DNA of 17,493 bases from CAZHBA01 sp964530225 (GTDB lineage Bacteria; Pseudomonadota; Alphaproteobacteria; UBA6615), in NCBI GenBank assembly GCA_964530225.1, contig CAZHBA010000027.1:1-17493 (forward strand), given 5' to 3'. The notes under the pieces were generated by a model, which worked only from the letters and a program-made list of their open reading frames with translations, was not told the origin of the DNA and did not search any database. This document shows, in pieces, positions 1-8,660 of the stretch (position 1 is its first letter; every line of letters starts with the position of its first letter). The translations under genes and the position numbers were made by a program.

Positions 1-157
1 AAGCCTTGAAGATCAGTACGAAACCGAGCGCCACCAGCGAATACATGACGCCGGTCAGCAGCCCGCTGATCACCACCTCTACCAAGAATACCGGATAAGT
101 CGCCATATCGACAAAGGGCGCGACAAAAACGAGGTTGAGGAAACTCATGAATTCCAT
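1..157 (-). CDS. livH: Branched-chain amino acid ABC transporter permease, LivH type (5' part only)
   Basis: This is the first 52 codons of an inner-membrane permease; the rest lies beyond the left edge. After a short amphipathic start, the frame encodes a hydrophobic segment, LLTGVMYSLVALGFVLIF, at about residues 33-50. This is the typical first transmembrane helix of LivH-family permeases of the hydrophobic amino acid uptake (HAAT) ABC family. The start at 157 is chosen because GGAG lies six bases upstream; an in-frame ATG at 148 is the alternative. It begins 12 bases after the stop of the upstream LivG-like ATPase gene, so the two are surely one transcript. The transported substrate is unknown; members carry branched-chain amino acids, but also aromatic acids, amides and urea. 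Confidence 0.85.
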   Translation of the reverse strand, partial: MEFMSFLNLVFVAPFVDMATYPVFLVEVVISGLLTGVMYSLVALGFVLIFKA

Positions 158-169
158 GCCGGCTCCGCG

Positions 170-1003
170 TCAGTGTTGGCTAACACCAAGATAGGCATCA
201 ATTACGTGCTGGTCGGCGCGCACCTTGTCAGGCGTTCCGTCGGCGATCTTGCGGCCGTAGTCGAGCACGACGACGCGGTCCGACAAATCCATCACGACGC
301 TCATATCGTGCTCGATAAGCGCAATTGTGGTACCGAACTCCTCGTTAACGTCAAGAATGAACCGGCTCATATCCTCTTTCTCTTCAACATTCATGCCGGC
401 CATCGGTTCGTCCAACAGCAAGAGGTCGGGCTCAGCAGCGAGTGCCCGCCCCAGCTCAACGCGCTTTTGCAGGCCATATGGTAGTCGGCCAACGGGCGTT
501 TTGCGGATCCCCTCGATTTCCAGGAAGTCGATGACGTGTTCAGCGACTTCGCGGTGGACGATTTCCTCGCGCCGTGCCGGCCCCCAGTAAAGCGCCTGCC
601 ACAACAGACCGCGGCGCATCTTGAGGATACGCCCGGTCATGATGTTGTCGAGCGTGGACATACCGCGGAACAGAGCAATATTCTGGAAAGTCCGGGCGAT
701 ACCTTGTGATGCCGCCACATGCGAACGCATCTGCTTGCGGACATTGCCCTTGTAGGTAATTGTGCCTTGCTGCGGGTGGTAAAATCCATTGATCACATTG
801 AGCATCGACGACTTTCCGGCACCGTTTGGGCCAATGATCGCACGAATTTCGCCCTTGCATATGTCGAAGCTGACATTGATCAGCGCATGCACGCCACCGA
901 ACGACAGCGATACATCCGATATTTCGAGCAGAACTTCGTTAAAGATGCGTTCGTCTGCGGGAGTATCGGGGCTAATTTCGGTACTTATTTTAGAGACAGC
1001 CAT
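170..1003 (-). CDS. livG: ABC transporter ATP-binding protein, LivG type
   Basis: Cytoplasmic ATPase that powers an ABC importer of the branched-chain amino acid (HAAT) family. The protein is 277 residues. Walker A GPNGAGKS is at 58-65, the Q-loop Gln at about 107, the LivG-type signature YGLQKRVEL (in place of LSGGQ) at about 176-184, Walker B LLLLDEP at 194-200, and the switch His at 232. It has an N-terminal extension of about 25 residues before the first beta strand, slightly long for LivG. The ATG at 1003 lies four bases after the stop of the acyl-CoA ligase gene, and LivH follows after 12 bases, so the three form one operon. The partner permease LivM, second ATPase LivF and binding protein would be expected past the left edge. 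The linkage to an acyl-CoA ligase suggests that the imported acid is activated with CoA. Confidence 0.93.
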   Translation of the reverse strand: MAVSKISTEISPDTPADERIFNEVLLEISDVSLSFGGVHALINVSFDICKGEIRAIIGPNGAGKSSMLNVINGFYHPQQGTITYKGNVRKQMRSHVAASQGIARTFQNIALFRGMSTLDNIMTGRILKMRRGLLWQALYWGPARREEIVHREVAEHVIDFLEIEGIRKTPVGRLPYGLQKRVELGRALAAEPDLLLLDEPMAGMNVEEKEDMSRFILDVNEEFGTTIALIEHDMSVVMDLSDRVVVLDYGRKIADGTPDKVRADQHVIDAYLGVSQH

Positions 1004-1007
1004 TGCT

Positions 1008-3029
1008 TTACTCTGCCACCAGTTGTTCGCCTATGCCAACAACCTGCGTGTCACGAATGGCGAGGTCGGCGGAAATCGTTCCCTTGCGGCCATCCTCGAA
1101 CGTCACTTCCGTCGTAATCTGGCAATGGTCAGCGGCGCCATACAAAGCCTCAATAACCGCCGCATACTTATCAGCAACAAAATTCCGCCGCACCTTGCGG
1201 GTGCGCGTCAGCTCACCATCGTCGGCATCTAGTTCCTTGTGGAGCAGCAGAAAACGGTGGATTTGCGAGTTGGCGAGATTTGGTTCCTGCGCCAGATCGC
1301 CGTTGATTTGCTCGATTTCTTCCTGCACCAGGTCATAGACCAGGGACAGCGAGGCCAACTCCTGATAGCTCGAATAGGCGATACCGCGCCGTTCGGCCCA
1401 GTTGCCAACCGCTTCCAGATCGATATTCACGATAACGGCGCAGAAATCCCGTTGATCGCCGAACGCGACAACCTCTTTGATATGGGAAAAGAACTTCAGC
1501 TTGTTCTCGAGATATTTCGGCGCGAACATCGTACCGTCAGTAAGCTGCCCGACGTCCTTGGCACGATCGATGATCCTCAGGTGGCCATCTTCGCCAATTA
1601 GACCCGCGTCGCCGGTATACACCCAACCATCGGGCGTCTTTGTCTCCGCAGTAGCCTCGAGGTTCTTGAAATACTCCTTGAACACGCCGGGGCTGCGGAA
1701 CATCACCTCGCCATTGTCGGCCAGTTTGAGCTCAACCCCCGGCGTCGGTACGCCAACCGTGTCGGGCTTCACCTCGCCGTTGGGCTGAATAGTGATGAAG
1801 ACGCTGGCTTCAGTCGAGCCATACAGTTGCTTCAGATTGATGCCGAGCGAGCGGTAGAACACGAAAATATCCGGGCCAATCGCTTCTCCCGCGGTATAGC
1901 CGATGCGCACGCGGCTAAGGCCGAGCGTATTCTTCAGCGGCCCGTAGACCAGTAGATCGCCCAGCTGGTAGAGGAGGCGGTCACTGAAGCTAACTGGCTC
2001 ACCGTCGAGAATCCTAGCGCCAACCCGGCGCGCCACGCCCATAAAATATTCGAACATTTTACGTTTGATAACACTGGCATCGGCAATGCGGATCATTACC
2101 GTGGTCAGGATGTTCTCGAAAATGCGCGGTGGCGCAAAAAAGTAGGTCGGCCCCAGCTCACGCAGGTCGGTTAGCAGCGTGTCCGACGATTCCGGACACG
2201 AGACGCAAAAGCCGACAGCATAGGACTGCGCGTAGGACAGCACATGGTCGCCAGCCCAGGCCATCGGCAAGTAGGCCAGGCATTCGTCGCTGTCGTTCAG
2301 GCCCTCGGCCTTGGCCGCGTTGAGCGAAGTAAGATAGATAGATTCGTGCGTCAACACTACGCCCTTGGGCCGGCCGGTCGTGCCCGACGTATAGAGAATA
2401 ATTGCGGTTTCGCTACCCTTGCCCTTGGCGACTTCTTTGTCGAAGAACGAGGAATTGTCGTCGCCGTACCGCTGGCCCTTCTCAAGAACAGATTCCACAC
2501 TGTGCAAGAACGGTTGCGTATAGTTCCGCATGCCGCGCCGTTGATCGTAGATAATGGTCTCCAGCACCGGGCAGTCGTCCCAGACCTGCAGCAGCTTGTC
2601 GACCTGCTCCTGATCCTCAACTACGGCGAAGCGCACCGAGGCATGGTCGAGGACAAACTGCATCTCGTCGGCGACCGCGTCCTGGTACATAGGCACCGGG
2701 ATACCACCCAACGCCTGGACGGCGGCGATTGCCCAATACAAACGCGGCCGGTTGTCGCCGACGATCGCCACCGCCTCGCCCCGCTGCAGGCCCAGCGACG
2801 CCAACCCGCAAGCGAACGCTTTGACTTCAGCCGCGACTTCGGCCCAGTTCCAAGATTGCCAAATACCGAAATCCTTTTCGCGCATGGCAGGCCGCGAGCC
2901 GCGCTCGGCGGCGTGGCGTTGCAGTAGCTTGGGAAATGTATCGAATGCCGAATCGACCGACGCGCCTGGCCCAAACGGCGCCACGCTACCGGTCTCCGAG
3001 GCGGCCGCAGCCGCCTGTCCTTCATTCAT
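1008..3029 (-). CDS. AMP-dependent acyl-CoA ligase (long-chain / ACSBG-like)
   Basis: ANL-superfamily enzyme that adenylates a carboxylic acid and passes it to CoA. About 673 residues, longer than E. coli FadD (about 560) and nearer to the long-chain and bubblegum-type ligases. The ATP-binding P-loop YTSGTTGRPKG is at 213-223, the A5-type motif YGSTEAS at about 403-409, the ATP/ribose motif YTGDAG at about 471-476, and the hinge DRAKD at about 488-492. The ATG at 3029 is preferred over an in-frame GTG at 3038 because GAGGTG sits six bases before the ATG and would overlap the GTG. It is the first gene of the ligase-livG-livH run, behind a 233-bp upstream gap that contains a perfect palindrome. 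Close relatives are often found beside Liv-type transporters. The substrate (fatty acid, aromatic acid or other) cannot be told from sequence. Confidence 0.92.
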   Translation of the reverse strand: MNEGQAAAAASETGSVAPFGPGASVDSAFDTFPKLLQRHAAERGSRPAMREKDFGIWQSWNWAEVAAEVKAFACGLASLGLQRGEAVAIVGDNRPRLYWAIAAVQALGGIPVPMYQDAVADEMQFVLDHASVRFAVVEDQEQVDKLLQVWDDCPVLETIIYDQRRGMRNYTQPFLHSVESVLEKGQRYGDDNSSFFDKEVAKGKGSETAIILYTSGTTGRPKGVVLTHESIYLTSLNAAKAEGLNDSDECLAYLPMAWAGDHVLSYAQSYAVGFCVSCPESSDTLLTDLRELGPTYFFAPPRIFENILTTVMIRIADASVIKRKMFEYFMGVARRVGARILDGEPVSFSDRLLYQLGDLLVYGPLKNTLGLSRVRIGYTAGEAIGPDIFVFYRSLGINLKQLYGSTEASVFITIQPNGEVKPDTVGVPTPGVELKLADNGEVMFRSPGVFKEYFKNLEATAETKTPDGWVYTGDAGLIGEDGHLRIIDRAKDVGQLTDGTMFAPKYLENKLKFFSHIKEVVAFGDQRDFCAVIVNIDLEAVGNWAERRGIAYSSYQELASLSLVYDLVQEEIEQINGDLAQEPNLANSQIHRFLLLHKELDADDGELTRTRKVRRNFVADKYAAVIEALYGAADHCQITTEVTFEDGRKGTISADLAIRDTQVVGIGEQLVAE

Positions 3030-3262
3030 CGTCCCCACCTCAATCTCTGGCTCTTAGAGACAACCGGCCGGTTGAACGCCCCCGTGTACAGATGGCCGGC
3101 CCTGTTTGTCCTACTTGTTACCCCTAATTTATCGGCCCAGTGCTGACAATTAGTCTAAAGTCGGAACCGGCGGCAAAATCGTTGACGATAGATACATTGG
3201 CTATGATTTGGTTTCTCCTAAGTTATTGTTTTCCCAAATACTGCCGCGCCACTGCGCACCGG
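3030..3262. other. Intergenic leader upstream of the ligase-liv operon
   Basis: This 233-bp gap separates the ligase gene from the fumarylacetoacetate-hydrolase-like gene, both on the minus strand. It is more AT-rich than its surroundings, especially around 3120-3240, and should contain the promoter for the ligase operon. I could not find a convincing minus-strand -35/-10 pair with proper spacing. It contains the 14-bp palindrome at 3061-3074 and an 8-bp palindrome GGCCGGCC at 3094-3101. No coding frame of note is seen. Confidence 0.5.
3061..3074. promoter_or_regulatory. Perfect 14-bp palindrome, candidate operator
   Basis: CAACCGGCCGGTTG is its own reverse complement. It lies 32 bases upstream of the ligase start codon, where a repressor of TetR, FadR or similar type could block transcription. 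A second, shorter palindrome, GGCCGGCC, is centred 30 bp further upstream, about three helical turns away. No regulator gene is present in the window. A hairpin in the leader RNA is the alternative. Confidence 0.4.
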
Positions 3263-4252
3263 TCAATCAGGCACACCAGCGACCACGCGGCAGCGTTGCG
3301 CGCCCAGGCCCGTGGCCTCGGCCTCGACGATGTCGCCAACATTGAGATAGGTGCCCTGGCCATGGCCGACACCTTCGGGCGTACCGGTCGAGATAATATC
3401 GCCGGGATGCAGCGTAAGTTGCGCCGAGGCGTGCTCGATCTGCTCCTCAGCGGAGAACACCATCCCGCCGGCGGGGTCGTTCTGCTTAATCTCACCATTG
3501 ACCTTGAGGATAAGTTGCACGGACTGGTAATGCGGCACGAAGGCGGCGGGCACGAAAAACGGCCCCATCGGTGCAAAGGTGTCGTGGCTCTTGCCGGTAA
3601 ACCAGTCGGTGCGCAGGGTTGGCCAATCGTCGCGACGCTGGCCGTCGCGCGCGGTGACGTCGTTGGTGGTCATGTAACCGGCGACGTAGTCGAGCACCCG
3701 CTCCGCCTTCACCCGCTTGGCCGTGCGCCCAATGGCCAGGGCTAGCTCGACCTCCCAGTCGATTTTCGAGTATTCCGGCGGGATGACGATGTCGTCGAAG
3801 GCGCCGATTAGCGAACTCGGCACTTTGAGGAACAAATATGGCCTCACCCGCGCCTTGTCGCGGTCAAGCATGTTTTCGCGCTCCTCCTCATTTTGCGCCG
3901 TGCCGGCGTTGAGCATTTCGCGGATATGGCCGCCGTAATTAGCCGCTGCGTAGATCATCTTTGACGGTTTGAGGATCGGCGGCAGCGCATGCAGGTCGGC
4001 GAGCATTGCCACGCCTCCCCAGTCGGCGCCGTCGCGGCTATCATTGGCGGCGAAATCGGCGATGGCGCAGAGCGCATCGAAATTGGCGTCCCAATCTTCC
4101 AGTATTTCCTGAATGCCGGCTGTCGTCGTCAGGGCTCGCCCGCCATACGCCTCGGCAACCGTCGACAGGCTGTAGATCTTGTCGCCAATAACCAGGCCGA
4201 CGAAGGAGCCGTTACCGCCTTGCGAAAACGTTCCTAGTTTGAATTCCGTCAT
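3263..4252 (-). CDS. Fumarylacetoacetate hydrolase (FAH) family protein
   Basis: Enzyme of 329 residues with the FAH fold, which cleaves or hydrates C-C bonds in 2-oxo or beta-diketo acids using a divalent metal. The N-terminal subdomain (about 1-90) is followed by the family's loop ANYGGHI at about 104-110, the metal-binding DWEVE at 165-169, ND at 197-198, and the C-terminal HPGDIISTGTPEGVG, which shapes the active site. The ATG at 4252 has GGGGAG six bases upstream. It follows the glutathione transferase gene by 32 bases, so the two are probably cotranscribed. That pairing recalls the maleylacetoacetate isomerase/FAH step of tyrosine and homogentisate breakdown. However, the neighbour is LigE-like rather than a clear isomerase, and FAH-fold proteins act on many substrates (fumarylpyruvate, acylpyruvates, oxalocrotonate), so the substrate is open. 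Confidence 0.88.
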   Translation of the reverse strand: MTEFKLGTFSQGGNGSFVGLVIGDKIYSLSTVAEAYGGRALTTTAGIQEILEDWDANFDALCAIADFAANDSRDGADWGGVAMLADLHALPPILKPSKMIYAAANYGGHIREMLNAGTAQNEEERENMLDRDKARVRPYLFLKVPSSLIGAFDDIVIPPEYSKIDWEVELALAIGRTAKRVKAERVLDYVAGYMTTNDVTARDGQRRDDWPTLRTDWFTGKSHDTFAPMGPFFVPAAFVPHYQSVQLILKVNGEIKQNDPAGGMVFSAEEQIEHASAQLTLHPGDIISTGTPEGVGHGQGTYLNVGDIVEAEATGLGAQRCRVVAGVPD

Positions 4253-4284
4253 TCTATTCTCCCCGTTTTCTTATCTTGCCCAAT

Positions 4285-4977
4285 CTACCAGTCGTAGCCC
4301 GGGTGACGCCGTGCCAACCCGTCATACAGATCGAGAATACGCTGAAACCAGGCATGCACCGGATCGCCGGCCTCGACCAGCGGCAACGAGCTTACCGTGC
4401 GGGTCCAGATGAATGGGCTCAGCGCCACGTAATCGGCATAGGTCGGCAGATCGCCACCGAGGAACGGCGTTTCACTCACCACCCAGCGTATCGGCTCAAA
4501 CCGTTTGCGCAGCTCCGGTAGCCGTTCCTCGCGGCCCTCCTGGATGCCGGTAAAGTCGCGACCCATGCGCTTACTGCGACTTTCAAAAAAATACGCCTTA
4601 TCCTCGGGACAGAGCTGCGCGTAAATGTCCTCGACTATCATGGTGAACACTAACGGGCTTATGCGACTACGCGCCCAACTCTGCACAAACAGGGCGTGCT
4701 GGCGCCCGTCCGAGCCGCCGAGTACCGGCGGGCGGTCTGGGTAGGTGTTATCGAGATATTCGGCGATGGTCCAGCTGTCACCCACCCAGGTGCCGTTATC
4801 CTCGATTACCGGAATAGTCTTGAACGAACCATCGCCGATCTGACCGATGGCGGTGAACGACGTCGGTACCGTCTCGCACTCGAGCCCCTTATGCGCCAGC
4901 GCCATGCGCGTGCGCCAGCAATTGGAGCTGAAGCGCCGCCCGTCGGCACCAGCCAGGTCATACAGAACGACGGCCAT
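4285..4977 (-). CDS. Glutathione S-transferase family protein, LigE/beta-etherase-like
   Basis: Cytosolic glutathione-dependent enzyme of 230 residues. The N-terminal thioredoxin fold (1-80) carries FSSNCWRTRMAL at 16-27, with serines at the usual thiolate-activating position, the cis-proline KTIPVI around residue 56, and the glutathione-contacting GDSW at 66-69. The pattern CWRTRMALAHKG followed by DSWTIAEYLD resembles the LigE beta-etherase group, which cleaves aryl ether bonds in lignin fragments. This is a family resemblance, not proof of etherase activity. The helical C-terminal domain fills 90-225. The ATG at 4977 has GAGAGGG five bases upstream. The gene lies 71 bases after the oxidoreductase and 32 bases before the FAH-like gene, all on one strand. 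A maleylacetoacetate or maleylpyruvate isomerase role is a weaker alternative. Confidence 0.88.
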   Translation of the reverse strand: MAVVLYDLAGADGRRFSSNCWRTRMALAHKGLECETVPTSFTAIGQIGDGSFKTIPVIEDNGTWVGDSWTIAEYLDNTYPDRPPVLGGSDGRQHALFVQSWARSRISPLVFTMIVEDIYAQLCPEDKAYFFESRSKRMGRDFTGIQEGREERLPELRKRFEPIRWVVSETPFLGGDLPTYADYVALSPFIWTRTVSSLPLVEAGDPVHAWFQRILDLYDGLARRHPGYDW

Positions 4978-5048
4978 GATATCCCTCTCCCCTCGCCTCG
5001 GCAGAACCTAGCGGGCGCACCGGTAAAGGGAAAGCAGGCCAGCACCGG

Positions 5049-6746
5049 TTACTCAGCTACGGCCGCCAGTTCGGCCGACGCCCGCCACGTCGCCATCAAA
5101 TCAGCCTTGCACTGTTTTGCTGCGGTGAGGTTACGCATCTTGATATAGCCGTAGCCGCGGATCGTCTCCGGGATGCTGGCAATCTCAACCGCTAGGGAAT
5201 GGTTGTCGTGGCGCAGGCCGGTAACCAGTTCATCGATGGTTGCGGTGTAGTCGGCCACCAACTGGCGTTCGGCGCGCCGCTCCTCGCTGTAGCCGAATGG
5301 ATCGAACCTAGTCCCGCGCAGAAATTTGAACCGCGCCAGCACGGCTAACGCCTTTAACATCCACGACCCATAGGTGCACTTGACGGGCAGTCTGGTATCG
5401 GGATCGCGACGGGTCAGCAACGGCGGCGCTAGGTGAAACCGTAGCGTGAAGTCGCCCTCAAACTGTGTTTTGAGCCGCTCGATAAACGCCGGGTCGCGGT
5501 ACAGCCGCGCAACTTCGTATTCATCTTTGTAGGCCATTACCCTGTAGGCATGGCGCACCACCGCCTCGGTAAAACCAGTCTGCCCCGGCGTTTTCGTGGT
5601 CTCCGCGTTGCGGCTTACCTCGACCAGCCGCTGATAACGCCTGGCGTAGCGGCGATTCTGATAGGCGCACAGTCGATCAAACTGGCGCTCGATCATCTCG
5701 TCGTAATTTTCCGACAGCTTGCGGCCTGCTTGTCCAACGCCGGGCTCGGTCAACTGAGCGGCTAGCGAACGGTCGATGGCAGCACGGCGGCCCCAAACAA
5801 AGGTCTCCTTGTTGGCCTCAACGGCAACCCCGTTGAGTTCAATCGCTCGCTCGATCGCCGCCGCAGACAACGGCAACAAACCTTGCTGCCAAGCATAGCC
5901 AAGCATGAACAGGTTGGCGGCGATAGAATCGCCCATGAGCGCTGTCGCCATGCGCGTGGCGTCGACAAACTCGATATGCTCGCGCCCTGCCTCCTCTGTC
6001 AGACGTTCAGCCAATTTGGCGCTAGGGAATTGTAGGTCCGGATCGCGGGTGAACTGGCCAGTTATCGCCTCGTGGGTGTTGACAAGGACCCGAGTCGTCG
6101 CCGAATTGATCGTGTTCATCGGCAGATCGCCGCCGGCCACCAGCTTATCGCAGGCCAGCAGCAGGTCGGCAGCACCGGCGGTGAGGCGCACCGCCTTGAT
6201 GTCTGCCGAGTCCGGCGCAATCTGCACATGGCTGGTCACCGGACCACCCTTCTGTGCCATGCCAAACTGATCGACCGCCGCACAGCCCAAACCTTCCAGG
6301 TGAGCGGCCATGGTCAGCAAAGCGCCGAGGGTCGCCACGCCGGTGCCACCGACACCGGTTACCAGTATCTTGTACGGACGGCCAACGACGAGCTTGGGCA
6401 GCGCGGGCTCTGGCAACTGCGTCAGATCCACCGGCATCAGACGGCGGTTGACCGACCGTCGTGGCCGTCCCCCGATGACGCTAACGAAGCTGGGGCAGAA
6501 GCCGTCGGCACAGGTGTAGTCCTTGTTACATGACGATTGGTCGATCTGCCGTTTGCGCCCGAACTCGGTATCCAGCGGCAGCACCGACAGACAGCTCGAC
6601 CGCTCGTTGCAATCGCCGCAGCCCTCGCACACCGCCTCGTTGATGAACACCCGTCGCGCCGGGTCATCCATGTCACCACGCTTGCGCCGCCGCCGCTTTT
6701 CCGCCGCACAGGTCTGGTCGTAGATGAGGACGCTAACGCCAGCCAC
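5049..6746 (-). CDS. Fused indolepyruvate:ferredoxin oxidoreductase-type enzyme, C-terminal part after frameshift
   Basis: Second reading frame of one broken gene that starts at 8530. From the homologous stretch VSVLIYDQTCAAEKRRRRKRG onward it carries a 4Fe-4S ferredoxin region (Cys 40, 43, 46, 52 and further Cys 73, 79, 84 of this frame). Next comes the gamma (catalytic) domain beginning GVGGTGVATLGAL, with DQFGMAQKGGPVTSHV, and then the C-terminal domain of these fused proteins ending near ETIRGYGYIKMRNL. The frame has no ribosome site of its own: the GTG at 6746 lies inside the conserved protein, so it is not a real start. The intact enzyme would oxidatively decarboxylate an aryl- or alkyl-pyruvate to the acyl-CoA, passing electrons to ferredoxin. 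About 565 residues remain in frame to the normal C-terminus. Confidence 0.85.
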   Translation of the reverse strand: MAGVSVLIYDQTCAAEKRRRRKRGDMDDPARRVFINEAVCEGCGDCNERSSCLSVLPLDTEFGRKRQIDQSSCNKDYTCADGFCPSFVSVIGGRPRRSVNRRLMPVDLTQLPEPALPKLVVGRPYKILVTGVGGTGVATLGALLTMAAHLEGLGCAAVDQFGMAQKGGPVTSHVQIAPDSADIKAVRLTAGAADLLLACDKLVAGGDLPMNTINSATTRVLVNTHEAITGQFTRDPDLQFPSAKLAERLTEEAGREHIEFVDATRMATALMGDSIAANLFMLGYAWQQGLLPLSAAAIERAIELNGVAVEANKETFVWGRRAAIDRSLAAQLTEPGVGQAGRKLSENYDEMIERQFDRLCAYQNRRYARRYQRLVEVSRNAETTKTPGQTGFTEAVVRHAYRVMAYKDEYEVARLYRDPAFIERLKTQFEGDFTLRFHLAPPLLTRRDPDTRLPVKCTYGSWMLKALAVLARFKFLRGTRFDPFGYSEERRAERQLVADYTATIDELVTGLRHDNHSLAVEIASIPETIRGYGYIKMRNLTAAKQCKADLMATWRASAELAAVAE

Positions 6747-8530
6747 CTCCGCAACTCCTTCTGTATCCGGTCGAGCGCCTTGCGGTGCTCGAAGGTAACG
6801 TCGGGCGCGAAGGCTTCACGCTTCGGATACTTGTTCGGTTCATCGGATATCACGACTATCTTACGAACACCCTCAGCGTAGACCTGCTGCGAGATCAGCG
6901 CTGGGGTCAGCGGCCCGTCATGCGGTTGACCACCGGTCATAGCAACCGCGTCATTGAACAGTATTTTGAAGGTGATATTGGTTCCCGCTGCGACGCAGGC
7001 GCGGATGCCCAACAGGCCGGAATGGTAATAGGTGCCGTCGCCGAGATTCTGGAAAATGTGATCGGTTTCGACGAACGGCGCTTGGCCAACCCAGGTCGCA
7101 CCCTCGCCACCCATATGGGTGTGGTTCGAGGTGTTGCGGTCCATGTAGACCGCCATGAAATGGCAGCCGACGCCGCCATGGGCGCGGCTACCCTCCGGCA
7201 GCCGGGTCGAAGTGTTGTGCGGACAGCCCGAACAGAAGGTCGTGGTCCGTACCACTGGCAGGGCCTGGCGCGCGCGCGCCGCTTTTGCCTTGGCATCAAG
7301 GAACGTGATGCGCGCGGCAATCTGTTCGCTGGTGTGGAACGACGCAAGCCGCCTGGCGATGGCGGGGGCGACACCGTCGGGCGTTAGTTCGCCGATTTCC
7401 GGCACTAGAACGGCGCCATTCTCGTCGGTTCGCCCAACGACGCGCGGCCGCTCACCCTCAGGCAACGTATAGAGCGCGTCCTTAACTTGCGTTTCCACCA
7501 CCCGGCGGTTTTCCTCGACCACCAACACCTCCTTAGCACCGCGCGCAAAGGCACGGACCTCGTCGCCATCGAGTGGATATGGCATGGCAATTTTTAGTAA
7601 CGCGATGCCGAGCCGAGCCGCCACGGCGGCATCGAGACCCAGTTCGAACAGCGCCTGCTGGACATCGAGTGCTGCCTTGCCGCTGGCAATAATGGCCAAG
7701 CGCGACCGGGGGGATGCGATGAGGGTGCGGTCGAGGCGGTTGGCCCGCGCAAAGGCCTGCGCCGCCGCCAACTTGTAGCGCGTCTGGCGCGCCGCCTGCT
7801 CGCGCCAGGGATCGGGCAGACAGATATTGAGGCCGCCCGGCGGCATCGCAAAATCCCGCGGCATAACGATATTCAAGCGGCCGGGATCGGCATCGATCGA
7901 AGTCGCCGTATCGACGGTATCGGAGGTCGTCTTCACACCCACCCAACTGCCGCTGTAGCGCGACATCGCCCAACCGATCTGGCCGTAATCGAGGATTTCC
8001 TGAACATTTGCCGGGTACAGCACCGGCATCACCAGATCGACGAATGTCGGCTCGGAGGTTGCCGGCGTATCGGTCGACATCATCGCTGGATCGTCGCCGA
8101 CCACCGCCAGAACGCCGCCAAAGGCCGAGGTGCCGGCCAAGTTAGCGTGGCGGATGGCATCAACGCTACGGTCAAGGCCGGGGCCCTTGCCGTACCACAT
8201 GGCGAACACACCATCATAGCAGTTGTCACCGTGCAGTTGCGCCTGCTGGCTACCCCAAATCGCCGTCGCCGCCAAATCTTCGTTGACCGCCGACTGAAAG
8301 TGGATGTTGTTGGCGACGGTGAAGCTGCCGGCTCGCCAGAACTCGCGGTCGACATTATGCATCGGCGAGCCGCGATAGCCCGACACTAGTCCCGCCGTAT
8401 TGCGTCCGGCCGCACGGTCGCGCTCGGCCTGCAAAATCATCAGCCGCACCAGTGCTTGACTGCCGGTCAGGTAGATGCGCCCGTCACGGCGCGAATATTT
8501 ATCGTCGAGCGTGATGTCGGCAAGTGTCAT
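6437..8530 (-). CDS. Fused indolepyruvate:ferredoxin oxidoreductase-type enzyme, N-terminal part before frameshift
   Basis: First about 594 codons encode the N-terminal pyrimidine-binding domain and the thiamine diphosphate domain of a single-chain 2-oxoacid:ferredoxin oxidoreductase (IorA-like plus IorB-like parts fused, normally about 1,150-1,190 residues). Visible motifs are SGYRGSPM at 50-57, CSGCPHN at 433-439, NLGDGTYYHSG at 495-505, and NDAVAMTGGQ at 526-535. After KELR near position 6750 the frame goes wrong and runs about 100 meaningless residues to a stop at 6437, while the true continuation sits in the next frame. One missing base in a short G run (plus strand near 6748-6752) would restore a protein of about 1,160 residues. 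The start at 8530 matches the usual MTLAD N-terminus, with GGGAG nine bases upstream; a GTG at 8572 is rejected. A sequencing error and a genuine inactivating mutation are both possible. Confidence 0.87.
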   Translation of the reverse strand: MTLADITLDDKYSRRDGRIYLTGSQALVRLMILQAERDRAAGRNTAGLVSGYRGSPMHNVDREFWRAGSFTVANNIHFQSAVNEDLAATAIWGSQQAQLHGDNCYDGVFAMWYGKGPGLDRSVDAIRHANLAGTSAFGGVLAVVGDDPAMMSTDTPATSEPTFVDLVMPVLYPANVQEILDYGQIGWAMSRYSGSWVGVKTTSDTVDTATSIDADPGRLNIVMPRDFAMPPGGLNICLPDPWREQAARQTRYKLAAAQAFARANRLDRTLIASPRSRLAIIASGKAALDVQQALFELGLDAAVAARLGIALLKIAMPYPLDGDEVRAFARGAKEVLVVEENRRVVETQVKDALYTLPEGERPRVVGRTDENGAVLVPEIGELTPDGVAPAIARRLASFHTSEQIAARITFLDAKAKAARARQALPVVRTTTFCSGCPHNTSTRLPEGSRAHGGVGCHFMAVYMDRNTSNHTHMGGEGATWVGQAPFVETDHIFQNLGDGTYYHSGLLGIRACVAAGTNITFKILFNDAVAMTGGQPHDGPLTPALISQQVYAEGVRKIVVISDEPNKYPKREAFAPDVTFEHRKALDRIQKELRRWLALASSSTTRPVRRKSGGGASVVTWMTRRDGCSSTRRCARAAAIATSGRAVCRCCRWIPSSGANGRSTNRHVTRTTPVPTASAPASLASSGDGHDGRSTAV

Positions 8531-8660
8531 CGGCAAAATCTCCCGTCTCGGGCGACTTTCCGATGTTATCACACACGGTCACCGCGTCGAATGCGGCGAG
8601 GCGAGGCTTGTGCTAACGTCTGGCTGCGCTTGAAACGGAAAACAAACAGGGGAAACAAAC
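8531..8660. promoter_or_regulatory. Divergent promoter region between oxidoreductase and dehydrogenase genes
   Basis: These 130 bp lie between two divergently transcribed genes, so both promoters should be here. I see no -35/-10 pair good enough to call on either strand. The ribosome site AGGGG for the plus-strand gene lies at about 8648-8652, eight bases before its ATG. Confidence 0.4.

Noticed and set aside
2244..2927. Plus-strand open frame of 227 codons
   Set aside because: It is antisense to the acyl-CoA ligase, with a GC-rich shadow composition and no motifs.
3182..3207. TTGACG ... TATGAT plus-strand promoter look-alike
   Set aside because: The spacing is only 14 bases, and no plus-strand gene follows.
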